A stretch of DNA of 64,000 nucleotides from Peribacillus sp. FSL E2-0218 (GCF_037992945.1 NZ_CP150304.1:3041501-3105500), one strand, 5' to 3'. Positions 35,123 to 43,655 are shown, counted from the stretch's first letter. Notes: generated by a model not told the origin, from the sequence alone. Made by a program: numbers and translations.

Positions 35123-35506
35123 ATGCCTCATATCATTGTAGAATATACGGACAATATAAAAGATGAAATCCAGATTGGGGAATTATTAAAGAAAATGAAC
35201 GATGTTTTGATCTCCTTTCCCACAATCTTTCCGATTGGGGGCATTCGTTCCCGGGCCATTGAATTGAAGCATTATCGTGTGGCTGATGGCTCTGAGGATG
35301 ATGCCTTTGTTCACGCCCTGTTAAAAATGGGCGCTGGACGAAATGAGCCTGATAAGACGAAAGTATGTGAAAAGCTTTTCGCCATGATGGAAGCCCATTT
35401 CGCCCCGCTCTTTTCGAAAAGGTATCTCGCCCTTTCCATGGAGCTTGTGGAATTCGGTGAGTCGGGCACATATAAAAAGAATAATATCCATGATCGATAT
35501 AAGTGA
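35123..35506 (+). CDS. hpaF: 5-carboxymethyl-2-hydroxymuconate isomerase
   Basis: A 127-residue protein of the tautomerase superfamily, the same size as E. coli HpaF. The product starts Met-Pro-His-Ile-Ile-Val-Glu-Tyr, so removal of Met exposes the catalytic N-terminal proline; this fixes the ATG at 35123, which also has an AAAGGA site upstream. The RSRAIELKHYRVADG segment is typical. It interconverts 5-carboxymethyl-2-hydroxymuconate and 5-oxopent-3-ene-1,2,5-tricarboxylate, feeding HpaG. It is last in the rightward arm and is followed by a terminator. Confidence 0.92.
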   Translation: MPHIIVEYTDNIKDEIQIGELLKKMNDVLISFPTIFPIGGIRSRAIELKHYRVADGSEDDAFVHALLKMGAGRNEPDKTKVCEKLFAMMEAHFAPLFSKRYLALSMELVEFGESGTYKKNNIHDRYK

Positions 35507-35510
35507 AACT

Positions 35511-35548
35511 TAAAGGCCTTCCCGGTGATCAGGAAGGCCTTTGATTAT
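35511..35548. terminator. Terminator between the convergent hpa arms
   Basis: Eleven-base perfect stem AAAGGCCTTCC/GGAAGGCCTTT; lies between hpaF (plus) and hpaB (minus) and can serve both. Confidence 0.8.
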
Positions 35549-35563
35549 TCACTCGACATGTAA

Positions 35564-37036
35564 TCAGTTGATTTCCGCGAGATGTTCGGAGCGGTTTAAA
35601 AACTCTTTGACGCGGTCCACATATTCCTGTTTATCATAGCCGTTATATAAAGCGCTTGCCATCCGGATCGGATCTCCAAAAAAGAACCGTTCATAAAGCG
35701 TTTGTCTTGTGCCAAATGAGCTCATGCACACATCCCAAGCCAGCCGGTACAACCTGACCCTTTCATATGCCGGCCCATTGGCTGCCTGAAGATATTTATC
35801 TAAATCAGGCCGGAGTTCGGAGTTGAAATCGGCCTCATTCGGGATGGCCATTAAGCCGCTCGCTCCAAGAAGCTGCATGATTTCACTGAACCTTGGATAA
35901 ATTTTCGGATAATAATTACGGGCAATGTTCAGCGGGGTGAAATCTGGAGTCATAATTCCCCACTTATCCAATTTTGCATTTGCCTCAGAGGCTGTAATGA
36001 ATGCCTTCACCGTTTCCAGTGCAATGATGACTTCCGAAATCTTTTCCTGAACATGCTGATATTGCCCAATGTTGATCGTTTCCACCATCAATTGCAGAAT
36101 CCCCAGGATGAACTCCGTTTTGGCAATATTTTTCGCTACCACTTGATGCGTCATATGTACCACGGCATTACTTTCATTATATGCCTGGTTACAAATTCCA
36201 ACATCTCCGTAGGCAAATACTCGATTCCAAGGAACGACCACATCATCAAAAACGATGATCGTATCCATTTCTTCAAATCTTGAGCCAAGCGGATGGTCAT
36301 AATGTGATTTGCCATAATCGAAGGATTCACGGCAGATGAACTTTAAACCCGGTGTATTATTGGGGATGGAGAAGGCGAATGCATAGGGGTTTTCTTCTTC
36401 GGATTGCTTAAGCAATGTTGAAGGAAAAACCATGATTTCATCCGTTATGCCCCCTTGTGTAGCGAGTAGCCTTGCTCCTTTAATGATAAGCCCTTCTGAA
36501 TTCTTTCCTGCTATCCTGGCAGCGATGTATGGATCGGGAAGCTTTGCCGCACTTACACCCCTATTAACCTGCGGCTGAATCAGGGTATGTGTCAAGGACA
36601 AATCCTTTTCCCGGCAGAGCTCATAATACGTTTTCATATTTTTTGCAAATGCCGCATCTTGTGTGCCGAACATGTCAGCAGCCGAGCCATAGGCCATCAT
36701 CCCGCTATTGATATAATCAGGCGACCTTCCCATCATGCCATTATTATGACGGGCCCATTCCTGAATCATATTTCTTCTTGTTTCAAGGTCTTCCTTCGTC
36801 CGCGGCTGCAAAAATGATGTCCCCACCCGATCATTCGAGGTTGGCGAGATATATGTCATGGTGTCTTGTTTATCGGGGTCATGCTGAAGGTCATATAATT
36901 CTGCCTGGCTTTTCATGACCCCCATGAATGCCGGATGTTCACTGATCTTGCCTTTCACTTGCTCCCCATTGATCCAAACATTCGCCTTTGCTTCGTCCAC
37001 CCTATTAATATACTCTTCACCTGTTTTCGCTGGCAT
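35564..37036 (-). CDS. hpaB: 4-hydroxyphenylacetate 3-monooxygenase, oxygenase subunit
   Basis: A 490-residue flavin-dependent hydroxylase of the HpaB/acyl-CoA-dehydrogenase-like family. It adds a hydroxyl next to the phenolic OH of 4-hydroxyphenylacetate to give homoprotocatechuate, using FADH2 supplied by a reductase (HpaC) that is not in the window. Recognisable segments include PAKTGEEYI at the start, TSNDRVGTSF, a central HYDHPLGSRFEEMD, and TIVFDDVVVPWNRVF. AGGAGGATACTAG precedes the ATG. It is the last gene of the leftward arm, 117 bases after hpaD. Confidence 0.92.
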   Translation of the reverse strand: MPAKTGEEYINRVDEAKANVWINGEQVKGKISEHPAFMGVMKSQAELYDLQHDPDKQDTMTYISPTSNDRVGTSFLQPRTKEDLETRRNMIQEWARHNNGMMGRSPDYINSGMMAYGSAADMFGTQDAAFAKNMKTYYELCREKDLSLTHTLIQPQVNRGVSAAKLPDPYIAARIAGKNSEGLIIKGARLLATQGGITDEIMVFPSTLLKQSEEENPYAFAFSIPNNTPGLKFICRESFDYGKSHYDHPLGSRFEEMDTIIVFDDVVVPWNRVFAYGDVGICNQAYNESNAVVHMTHQVVAKNIAKTEFILGILQLMVETINIGQYQHVQEKISEVIIALETVKAFITASEANAKLDKWGIMTPDFTPLNIARNYYPKIYPRFSEIMQLLGASGLMAIPNEADFNSELRPDLDKYLQAANGPAYERVRLYRLAWDVCMSSFGTRQTLYERFFFGDPIRMASALYNGYDKQEYVDRVKEFLNRSEHLAEIN

Positions 37037-37153
37037 CTAGTATCCTCCTTTTATCCCGGTGATAATGAAGCGCTTACAAAATACAGCTTTGAAAATTGCC
37101 GTCAAGTTTTTGAAGATCTTTTCCGCACCAATCGATATCTTACAGCATCAGCC

Positions 37154-38137
37154 CTAGATCATGAATTCAGGCTTCTTTTTTTCAAGGATTGGGTCTTCAA
37201 GTGGAACTTCTTCATGCGTGATGATATCAAGGACAACGGAAGCCTCATCGAACCATGAATCAGGAGCCTTGGCACCCCAGAAGGTCTGGCGCCTCGGGTC
37301 ATCCAAATCCCAATGGATCGGTTCATTATCTGGATCGGACGTTAAATAATCGCCATTGTATAATTCAATTCTATGTCCATCCGGATCTCTTAAATAAAGG
37401 AAAAATGCGTTGGACAGACCATGCCTTCCGGGTCCGCGTTCAATGGATTGGGCATAACCGAGAGATGCCAGCACATCACAGGCATGGATGAGAGCGAGCG
37501 GATCCGGCAGCCAAAAGCCGATATGGTGAAGCTTAGGACCAACACCATTCATGAAGGCCTGATCATGGACCGTTTGTTTCCTATGCAGCCATGTGGCCCA
37601 TAAATGCCCCGCCTCATCTACTGTATCTTCCGAGCAGGCAAAACCTAATTCTTTCACATAAAAGTCATGGGCCATTTGCACATTGGCAACGCTGCAATTC
37701 ACATGATCGATTCTCTGGACCCTTGATCCCTTGTGCAAATCGAATCGTTGCAGCAGTCTCTCCGCTTTATCCATTTTGCAAAAAAACTCCATTGGCAAGC
37801 CTGAAATGTCCTGAACACGGAGCGCCCTGCCTAGTGCATGCTGCGTCCCTTCTGCCATCCACTTCATTTTCATCCCTTTGGATTTGAATAATGTTTCCAA
37901 TTCAATAAGATCTTCTTCTTTTTCAACCTTGTATCCAATCGCTTCCACGCTAGGCTTTTCTGCCTTTTGCAGGATCAGCGAATGATGGTGCGCTTCCTCC
38001 AGGCCACGTAAATAAATGTGAGCATTCGTTCTTTCCGTTTCAATAAAACCTAAGGCGTCCACATAGAATGCCCTCGATTTGTCTAAATCGGTAACATTAA
38101 GAATCGTTCTCGCAACACGGATAATGGAAAAGTTCAT
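37154..38137 (-). CDS. hpaD: Homoprotocatechuate 2,3-dioxygenase
   Basis: A 327-residue extradiol ring-cleavage enzyme of the vicinal-oxygen-chelate type, with two similar halves. The metal ligands can be read as His145 (RIDHVN), His204 or 205 (LHHIGF) and Glu258 (GHRIELY), spaced as in the Fe(II) or Mn(II) enzymes of Brevibacterium and Arthrobacter. It opens the ring of 3,4-dihydroxyphenylacetate to give 5-carboxymethyl-2-hydroxymuconate semialdehyde. This is a different, unrelated type to the LigB-like HpaD of E. coli. hpaE lies 25 bases upstream and is co-transcribed. Confidence 0.93.
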   Translation of the reverse strand: MNFSIIRVARTILNVTDLDKSRAFYVDALGFIETERTNAHIYLRGLEEAHHHSLILQKAEKPSVEAIGYKVEKEEDLIELETLFKSKGMKMKWMAEGTQHALGRALRVQDISGLPMEFFCKMDKAERLLQRFDLHKGSRVQRIDHVNCSVANVQMAHDFYVKELGFACSEDTVDEAGHLWATWLHRKQTVHDQAFMNGVGPKLHHIGFWLPDPLALIHACDVLASLGYAQSIERGPGRHGLSNAFFLYLRDPDGHRIELYNGDYLTSDPDNEPIHWDLDDPRRQTFWGAKAPDSWFDEASVVLDIITHEEVPLEDPILEKKKPEFMI

Positions 38138-38162
38138 AGTGTTCTCCCTTTCTTAATCTCGA

Positions 38163-39677
38163 TTATTGTTCGGCAGAAGAAACGGCATTCTGTTTTTCCA
38201 CTCCGAATTTCGGAATGTGATGCTCCCCAATCGCAACATGGATTACTTGGGTTTCCGTATAAAACTCAAAGCTGTAATGGCCTCCCTCACGACCAACCCC
38301 GCTGTACTTCGAACCGCCAAACGGAATTCGCAAATCCCTGACATTTTGGGAATTCACCCAGACCATCCCGCTATCGACGGCTTGAGCGAATCTATGTCCG
38401 CGCCTCATGTCATTCGTCCATACATATGCGGCTAGCCCATACTTTACATCGTTGGCCATTCTCAGGACTTCTTCTTCCGTCTTGAATGGGATGACGGCCA
38501 TCACCGGTCCAAAAATTTCCTCCTGTGCCACCGTCATATCATTCGTACAATTAAGAAGAAGCGTCGGGGCAATGAAATTCCCTTCCTTGAATTCTTCAGG
38601 GATGCTGCCGCTTACAATATCAGCACCTTCGTCTTTGGCTATATCCAGATAACGGGAGACATTATCAAAATGGTTCCGGTGGATAAGCGGTCCGATCTCC
38701 GTTCCCGGATCCATCGGATTGCCAACTTTGATCGAGTGAACACGCTGCTTCAATCTTTGGACGAATTTTCCGATGATCGATTCATGGACGAATAACCTCG
38801 AATTCGCTGTGCAGCGCTCCCCATTGAAAGAATAAATTCCCCAAATAACCGAATCAAGGGCCTTTTCCAGGTCGGCATCTTCAAAAATGATCGCAGGTGA
38901 CTTCCCTCCGAGCTCCATGGAAAACCGTTTCATGGTATCGGCACCATTTTTTATGATTTGAGCGCCAGTCGTCGTTTCCCCGGTAAAGGAAATCAATTGG
39001 ACGTCAGGATGGGCAACAAGAGATGCCCCTGCCGTTTCCCCAAAACCATGGACGATATTCAATACGCCCTTCGGCAAGCCGGATTGGTCAAATATGTGAG
39101 CTAATTTATTGGCGGTCAAGGGGGACCATTCCGCAGGTTTAAGTACACATGTATTACCTGTAGCAAGCGCCGGTGCTATCTTCCAGGTTTCAAGCATGAA
39201 AGGCGCGTTCCACGGCGTGATTAAGCCTGCAACGCCAATTGGTTTATGAATCGTATAATTAATGAATGTGTCATCCACCTGATACGATTCGCCAATCAGC
39301 CTGCTTTTCACCATCTCCGCATAAAACCGGAAATTCTCGGCTCCCCTTGCTGCCTGTTTTTTTGTTTGGCTAATGGGCAGCCCAGTATCAAGTGATTCCA
39401 AAAAGGATATTTCCTCGGCATGTTCTTCAATTAAATCAGCAATCCTGACCAAGTATGCCAATCTTTCTTCCACTTTCATCGATCGCCATGGTCCATTATC
39501 GAATGCTTCTTTTGCAGAAGCTACCGCTTGATCGATATCCTCTTTAAACCCTTCTGCGACATTGTTGATTGCTTGATTATTAAAAGGGTTAAGATTGACG
39601 AATGTTTTTCCTGAAATACCATCGATGAATTGCCCATTGATGTAGTGCTGGATATCCTGTACGGGAAAAGCTGGCAT
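38163..39677 (-). CDS. hpaE: 5-carboxymethyl-2-hydroxymuconate semialdehyde dehydrogenase
   Basis: A 504-residue NAD-dependent aldehyde dehydrogenase. The general base Glu255 is in MELGGKSPA and the nucleophile Cys289 in GERCTANSR; the cofactor-binding GFGETAGASLVAH and SFTGETTTG are present. In this cluster it should oxidise the ring-cleavage semialdehyde to the dicarboxylate used by HpaF. AAGGAGGATTCATC lies before the ATG. It sits between the dapA-like gene and hpaD in one leftward unit. Confidence 0.93.
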   Translation of the reverse strand: MPAFPVQDIQHYINGQFIDGISGKTFVNLNPFNNQAINNVAEGFKEDIDQAVASAKEAFDNGPWRSMKVEERLAYLVRIADLIEEHAEEISFLESLDTGLPISQTKKQAARGAENFRFYAEMVKSRLIGESYQVDDTFINYTIHKPIGVAGLITPWNAPFMLETWKIAPALATGNTCVLKPAEWSPLTANKLAHIFDQSGLPKGVLNIVHGFGETAGASLVAHPDVQLISFTGETTTGAQIIKNGADTMKRFSMELGGKSPAIIFEDADLEKALDSVIWGIYSFNGERCTANSRLFVHESIIGKFVQRLKQRVHSIKVGNPMDPGTEIGPLIHRNHFDNVSRYLDIAKDEGADIVSGSIPEEFKEGNFIAPTLLLNCTNDMTVAQEEIFGPVMAVIPFKTEEEVLRMANDVKYGLAAYVWTNDMRRGHRFAQAVDSGMVWVNSQNVRDLRIPFGGSKYSGVGREGGHYSFEFYTETQVIHVAIGEHHIPKFGVEKQNAVSSAEQ

Positions 39678-39741
39678 GATGAATCCTCCTTTAATCTAAT
39701 TGGGGAAGATAATGAGATTCCGTTTTCGTTCCATCTCGTAA

Positions 39742-40659
39742 TCATGATTTGATGACTTGTTCTACCAATCCGTATGATTGGAGGGTTTCGCGCAATTCCC
39801 TTTCCAACGGTTCAGAAGGCGGACCCATTGGGGGCCTTAAGGCTGGATTGATTTTCCCCATCATTCCCATTGCCGCTTTCAATGGCCCTGGATTTGTTTC
39901 TTTAAACAATACATCATTCAAAGGCATCAATTTATAATGAAGCTCGAGTGCCTTATCTACCTTCCCTTCCACCCAAAGGTTATAGAGATCGGCCACTTCT
40001 TTAGGGGTGATATTGGCTGTTGCGCTGATATGTCCCGCTCCGCCTATCGCAAGCATCGGGTAGCATAATAATTCAATGCCGGAATATAAGAGGAAATCTC
40101 TGCCACAATGCAATAAGACACGGTTCACATGTTCGAAATCCTTATTGGATTCCTTTACACCAATGATATTTTTACAATCTTCAGCAAGTCGCGCCAATGT
40201 CTTCACTTCTAAATTTGTTGCCGTCCTGCCGGGAATGTTATAAACGACAATCGGAATATCAACTGAATCCGCAACCGTTTTAAAATGATCATAAAGTGCC
40301 TGCTGGTTTGGTTTATTGTAATAAGGAACGATAACCATTGCAGCATCCGCCCCCATTTCCTGGGCTCTTTTTGTCAAATGCAACGTTTCTTTTTGATTGG
40401 CAGACCCTGTACCCGGTGCAACCGGAACCCGGCCATTTGCCGTTTTTATAGCGGTCTCCATCACCAATTCCCGTTCTTCCACCGTTAATGAGCTGGGCTC
40501 TCCTGTCGTGCCGCATACCGAGATGCCATGGGAACCGCTTTCAATATGCCAGTTTACGAGATTTTCAATTCCCTTTACGTCCACTTCCAAGTTCTTGTCA
40601 AACGGTGTGATGACTGGCGCAATGGATCCCCTTAAACGACGTTTGATTTCCTCGTACAT
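39742..40659 (-). CDS. DapA-family pyruvate aldolase, probably the HHED aldolase of the hpa pathway
   Basis: A 305-residue member of the dihydrodipicolinate synthase / N-acetylneuraminate lyase family. The Schiff-base Lys169 (GVKES), Tyr140 and Arg145 (VYNIPGRT), and Thr51-Thr52 (GTTGEPSS) are all present. The family joins or splits carbon chains through a pyruvate enamine. The last hpa step is cleavage of 2,4-dihydroxyhept-2-enedioate to pyruvate and succinic semialdehyde, normally by the unrelated HpaI; no hpaI is here, so this protein is the best candidate. A true lysine-pathway DapA is the alternative, but the location argues against it. The ATG at 40659 follows AAGGTGG; it is 65 bases before hpaE. 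Confidence 0.8.
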   Translation of the reverse strand: MYEEIKRRLRGSIAPVITPFDKNLEVDVKGIENLVNWHIESGSHGISVCGTTGEPSSLTVEERELVMETAIKTANGRVPVAPGTGSANQKETLHLTKRAQEMGADAAMVIVPYYNKPNQQALYDHFKTVADSVDIPIVVYNIPGRTATNLEVKTLARLAEDCKNIIGVKESNKDFEHVNRVLLHCGRDFLLYSGIELLCYPMLAIGGAGHISATANITPKEVADLYNLWVEGKVDKALELHYKLMPLNDVLFKETNPGPLKAAMGMMGKINPALRPPMGPPSEPLERELRETLQSYGLVEQVIKS

Positions 40660-40731
40660 TTTTTTTGACCACCTTTTCATTTTTTAATATTCCGAATAAT
40701 GAACATAAGAAAATAGGCTTTGCTTTAATAG

Positions 40732-40750
40732 ATAATCAGTCGACTATTAT
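40732..40750. promoter_or_regulatory. Near-palindrome between gntR and the dapA-like gene
   Basis: ATAATCAGTCGACTATTAT, with a perfect AGTCGACT core. It differs from the AATCATATAYGATT sites and lies about 75 bases before the dapA-like start, so it may be a separate control point. Confidence 0.35.
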
Positions 40751-40769
40751 AAAAACGAAGCCTGGGTCA

Positions 40770-41447
40770 TTAAAGTGCTTGATCGTGGTTCGTATCCGCC
40801 CTCTGCTTGAATGTACTGATGGCATTAAGCTTATGCTTTCTTACCAATGATTCAATATCTTCAAATGAAGCTTTTTCCTGCAGGAGCTTGATAATGCTTT
40901 CATGTTCACGGATCGATTGGACAGCACGCTGCGGTACCATGGTGAACATCGACTTTCTGACTCTATTCATTCTTTGCTGAGACTGCTTGATTTCCTCCAT
41001 TAAAAAGGAATTGCCGCACTTTTCAGTAATTTCAGCATGAAAGCACTCGTTTAATTTACCAAACAGCTCTAATTCAAAGTTATGGAGTGCTTTTTCCATT
41101 TCTTTGTTTAAATTTATTAGATTGTCAAAATCCTGATCGTTCATCGTTAAAGAACTTAATGCAGCAGCATAGCCTTCAAGCAGCGATAAGACAGAAAGCG
41201 TTTCAATGTATTCGCTCTCATTGATGCTTGTTACAACGGCTCCGCTATAGGGCTTGTAATGAATAAGTCCATCCGATTCGAGTTGCCTGATCGCCTCCCT
41301 GACCGGGATTGGACTTAAACGTAATTCTTTAGCAATTTGATCGATGATGATGCGCTGTCCAGAACCGTATGTTCCATCCAAAATCAATTGGCGCAGGTGT
41401 TCGTAGGCAATTTGCTTTTTATTGGTGTTTTTGTTTTTCTCTTCCAT
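40770..41447 (-). CDS. GntR-family regulator (FCD type) of the hpa cluster
   Basis: A 225-residue transcription factor: winged helix at about 10-75 (LILDGTYGSGQRIIIDQIAKEL and PIPVREAIRQLESDGLI are textbook GntR) and an all-helical FCD effector domain behind it, with the acidic and histidine residues such as ECFHAEITEKCGN that often hold a metal. It is first in the leftward arm and probably represses the cluster until an aromatic acid or ring-cleavage product binds. Near-identical 14-base sites lie immediately before its own start and before hpaG1. Ligand unknown. Confidence 0.88.
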   Translation of the reverse strand: MEEKNKNTNKKQIAYEHLRQLILDGTYGSGQRIIIDQIAKELRLSPIPVREAIRQLESDGLIHYKPYSGAVVTSINESEYIETLSVLSLLEGYAAALSSLTMNDQDFDNLINLNKEMEKALHNFELELFGKLNECFHAEITEKCGNSFLMEEIKQSQQRMNRVRKSMFTMVPQRAVQSIREHESIIKLLQEKASFEDIESLVRKHKLNAISTFKQRADTNHDQAL

Positions 41448-41453
41448 ATTTTT

Positions 41454-41511
41454 ATCATATATGAAATCATATATGATTGCAATTGATTTTTACTGAAAAT
41501 CATATACGATT
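41454..41511. promoter_or_regulatory. Cluster of three candidate GntR operators
   Basis: ATCATATATGA (41454-41464), AATCATATATGATT (41465-41478, a perfect palindrome) and AATCATATACGATT (41498-41511). They begin seven bases before the gntR start and match the site at 33484-33496 upstream of hpaG1, pointing to autoregulation plus control of the other arm. Confidence 0.7.
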
Positions 41512-41541
41512 TCGCCTTTCCCCCCTAACTCGATAATCTTC

Positions 41542-41688
41542 TTAAGTAATCTGCACCGGTATCGGGCGTTCCGGACTCCGATGACGCCCAAGAGCCTTGC
41601 ACAGCCCTTCCAATTCTTGAGTTTGACAGGTAGAGAGATCCCCGATTGTCCAATCGCTTAGCTTCGCTGGCGAAAGGAGTTTCATCAT
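41542..41688 (-). CDS. Possible small ORF beside aspB terminator
   Basis: A 48-codon frame starting MMKLLSPAKLSDWTIGDLST, preceded by AAGGAAGAACAGTC. I do not recognise it. The ribosome site is only fair and the product has no clear domain. It lies between the aspB terminator and the gntR operators, at the right border of the hpa region; it could be a remnant or chance. Confidence 0.25.
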   Translation of the reverse strand: MMKLLSPAKLSDWTIGDLSTCQTQELEGLCKALGRHRSPERPIPVQIT

Positions 41689-41733
41689 GACTGTTCTTCC
41701 TTCTTATCGATAGAACGGCTTCGATATTTTCCA

Positions 41734-41780
41734 TAAAAAAAAGCCTGCAGTCCGCTTTAAGCGGGACACCTGCAGGCTTT
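41734..41780 (-). terminator. Terminator after aspB
   Basis: AAAGCCTGCAG/CTGCAGGCTTT with an inner stem CCGCTTTAAGCGG, then eight T on the minus strand. It ends the dinG-side/aspB unit before the hpa region. Confidence 0.9.
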
Positions 41781-41787
41781 GGGAGTA

Positions 41788-42972
41788 TTATGCCAGTTTG
41801 GATGTAACAAATGAATGGATTCTTTCAATGGCTGTTTCAAGCAATTCCAAAGAAGTCGCATATGAAAGTCGGATATTATCAGGTGCACCGAAACCTGAAC
41901 CTGGAATGACTGCGACTTTCGCTTCTTCCAATAGTGCAGTCGTAAAGGCCTCGACATTGCTGTATCCTGTTAATTCTGCGGCGCGTTTAACATTTGGAAA
42001 CAGGTAAAATGCCCCCTGAGGTTTAATGCAGCTAAATCCTGGTATTTCGACTAATTTATCATATATCTTATTCAAACGTCCCTCGAACGCTTGACGCATT
42101 TCTTCAACGGCATCCTGCGGCCCTTCGTATGCAGCAATCGCTCCATACTGTGCAGTCGTCGTTGGGTTGGAGGTACTATGGCTTGCAAGGTTCGTCATCG
42201 CTTTGATGATCGCTTCATCACCGACTGCATACCCGATTCTCCAGCCAGTCATTGAATGAGATTTAGAAACGCCATTGATGATGATCGTTTGCTTTTTCAA
42301 TTCAGGTGAGATTTCTGCAATCGATGTATGCGTTGCATTACCATAAACCAATTTTTCATAAATTTCGTCGGAAACGATCAAGATATCATGGGCAAGGCAA
42401 ACTTCCCCAATGGCCGCCAGTTCTTCCCTCGTATAAAGCATGCCCGTTGGATTGCTTGGAGAATTAATGATCACTGCTTTCGTTTTCGCGGTAATCGCCT
42501 GTTCTAATTGTTCCTTCGTTATTTTATACTGGTTTTCCTCGGTGCCGACAATATAAACCGGCTTTCCGTCAGCAAGCTTGATTTGCTCGGGGTAACTTAC
42601 CCAATATGGGATCGGGACGATGACTTCGTCGCCTTCATCCAGGATGGCTTGAAATAATGTGTAAAGCGCATGCTTGGCCCCGGAGCCTACCAAGATTTCA
42701 GAAGTCTTGTAATCCAAGCCTTGATCACGCTTCAACTTAGCTGCTATCGCTTCTTTAAGCTTCGGCAGGCCAGCAGAAGGCGTGTATTTGGTTTGGCCTT
42801 CATTCATCGATTGAACGGCTGCCTCTATAATATGCTTGGGCGTATTGTAGTCAGGTTCACCGGCCCCCAGACCAATGATATCAATCCCTTGGTCTTTAAG
42901 TTCTTTTGCTTTTGCCGTGATGGCCAATGTTGTCGATGGTGTCAATGACTGAACTCGGTTCGCTAATTTCAT
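41788..42972 (-). CDS. aspB: Aspartate aminotransferase
   Basis: A 394-residue class I PLP aminotransferase, the usual size. The PLP lysine is in NGVSKSHSMTGWRIGY (near residue 237); SNPTGMLYTREEL and the final RLSYATS with its Arg for the substrate carboxylate are present. It makes aspartate from oxaloacetate and glutamate. GGGGGAT precedes the ATG. It is last in ypmA-ypmB-aspB; in B. subtilis asnS follows directly, using the aspartate family product, but here a terminator and the hpa island intervene. Confidence 0.95.
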   Translation of the reverse strand: MKLANRVQSLTPSTTLAITAKAKELKDQGIDIIGLGAGEPDYNTPKHIIEAAVQSMNEGQTKYTPSAGLPKLKEAIAAKLKRDQGLDYKTSEILVGSGAKHALYTLFQAILDEGDEVIVPIPYWVSYPEQIKLADGKPVYIVGTEENQYKITKEQLEQAITAKTKAVIINSPSNPTGMLYTREELAAIGEVCLAHDILIVSDEIYEKLVYGNATHTSIAEISPELKKQTIIINGVSKSHSMTGWRIGYAVGDEAIIKAMTNLASHSTSNPTTTAQYGAIAAYEGPQDAVEEMRQAFEGRLNKIYDKLVEIPGFSCIKPQGAFYLFPNVKRAAELTGYSNVEAFTTALLEEAKVAVIPGSGFGAPDNIRLSYATSLELLETAIERIHSFVTSKLA

Positions 42973-42989
42973 AAAAATAATCCCCCATT

Positions 42990-43481
42990 CTAAATGCTTC
43001 GATAGTACTTAAGCCATTCCCCAGTTTTAAAATCATAATAATCATAATTAAACCGCTCGTAATCATCAAGATACGTTACTTCCCAAAGAGGAACGTTCTT
43101 TTCCATGCCAAGCTTGACGGAAATGATTTTTTCTGGATTGAGCTTTTCCTTGGCAATGCTTAAGATTTCTTTTTTCGTTTTACCATCTTTATAATCTTCC
43201 ACTACAATTTTCTTTTTTTTGTCCTCGGGAAGCCAGACTACTTTTTTAGTCCCTTTTTCTCCTTTACCTATGATGACGGAATATGAATCCTGTCCATTAT
43301 AAAGGTAGAATTCGTCCATGGACCGAAGGCCGGCCTCTTCCCTTGCCTTCTTAAAAGCCGCATTGCCAGCTTCTTTTTTTGGCTGCAATGCTTTAATATA
43401 TGCTCCGCCGACAAAACCGATAAGACAAAGGACCAGGATGGAAGCAATAATCAACCATTTTTTCAAAGCTGCTTTTCCCAC
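42990..43481 (-). CDS. ypmB: YpmB, membrane-anchored DUF5590 protein
   Basis: A 163-residue protein with a signal anchor (about 9-29, IIASILVLCLIGFVGGAYI) and an outside region that includes two small PepSY-like repeats, one ending in the EVTYLDDYERFNYDYYDFKTGEW motif. The function is unknown in B. subtilis, where the gene also lies between ypmA and aspB. The GTG at 43481 begins four bases after the ypmA stop; a TTG at 43466 is an alternative start. Confidence 0.85.
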   Translation of the reverse strand: MGKAALKKWLIIASILVLCLIGFVGGAYIKALQPKKEAGNAAFKKAREEAGLRSMDEFYLYNGQDSYSVIIGKGEKGTKKVVWLPEDKKKKIVVEDYKDGKTKKEILSIAKEKLNPEKIISVKLGMEKNVPLWEVTYLDDYERFNYDYYDFKTGEWLKYYRSI

Positions 43482-43484
43482 TTT

Positions 43485-43655
43485 CTATGTACGATAAATT
43501 GTAAATATCGCTTTTTCTTGATCTTCGGAATCCAATGCCAACCCGAACATCAAGTCATCCTTTTTCAATGTTCGGTTCAAAGAATCCACAATTTTATACA
43601 AATCAGGTGAATGCTGCAGCCTGACTGTCGAGATTACTTCAATTTTGCTTTCCAT
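43485..43655 (-). CDS. ypmA: YpmA (DUF4264)
   Basis: A 56-residue protein starting MESKIEVISTVRLQHSPDLY. The length equals B. subtilis YpmA and the sequence fits the DUF4264 family. TGGAGGG seven bases before the ATG at 43655 decides the start. The function is unknown. It leads the ypmA-ypmB-aspB operon, with a three-base gap to ypmB. Confidence 0.85.
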   Translation of the reverse strand: MESKIEVISTVRLQHSPDLYKIVDSLNRTLKKDDLMFGLALDSEDQEKAIFTIYRT

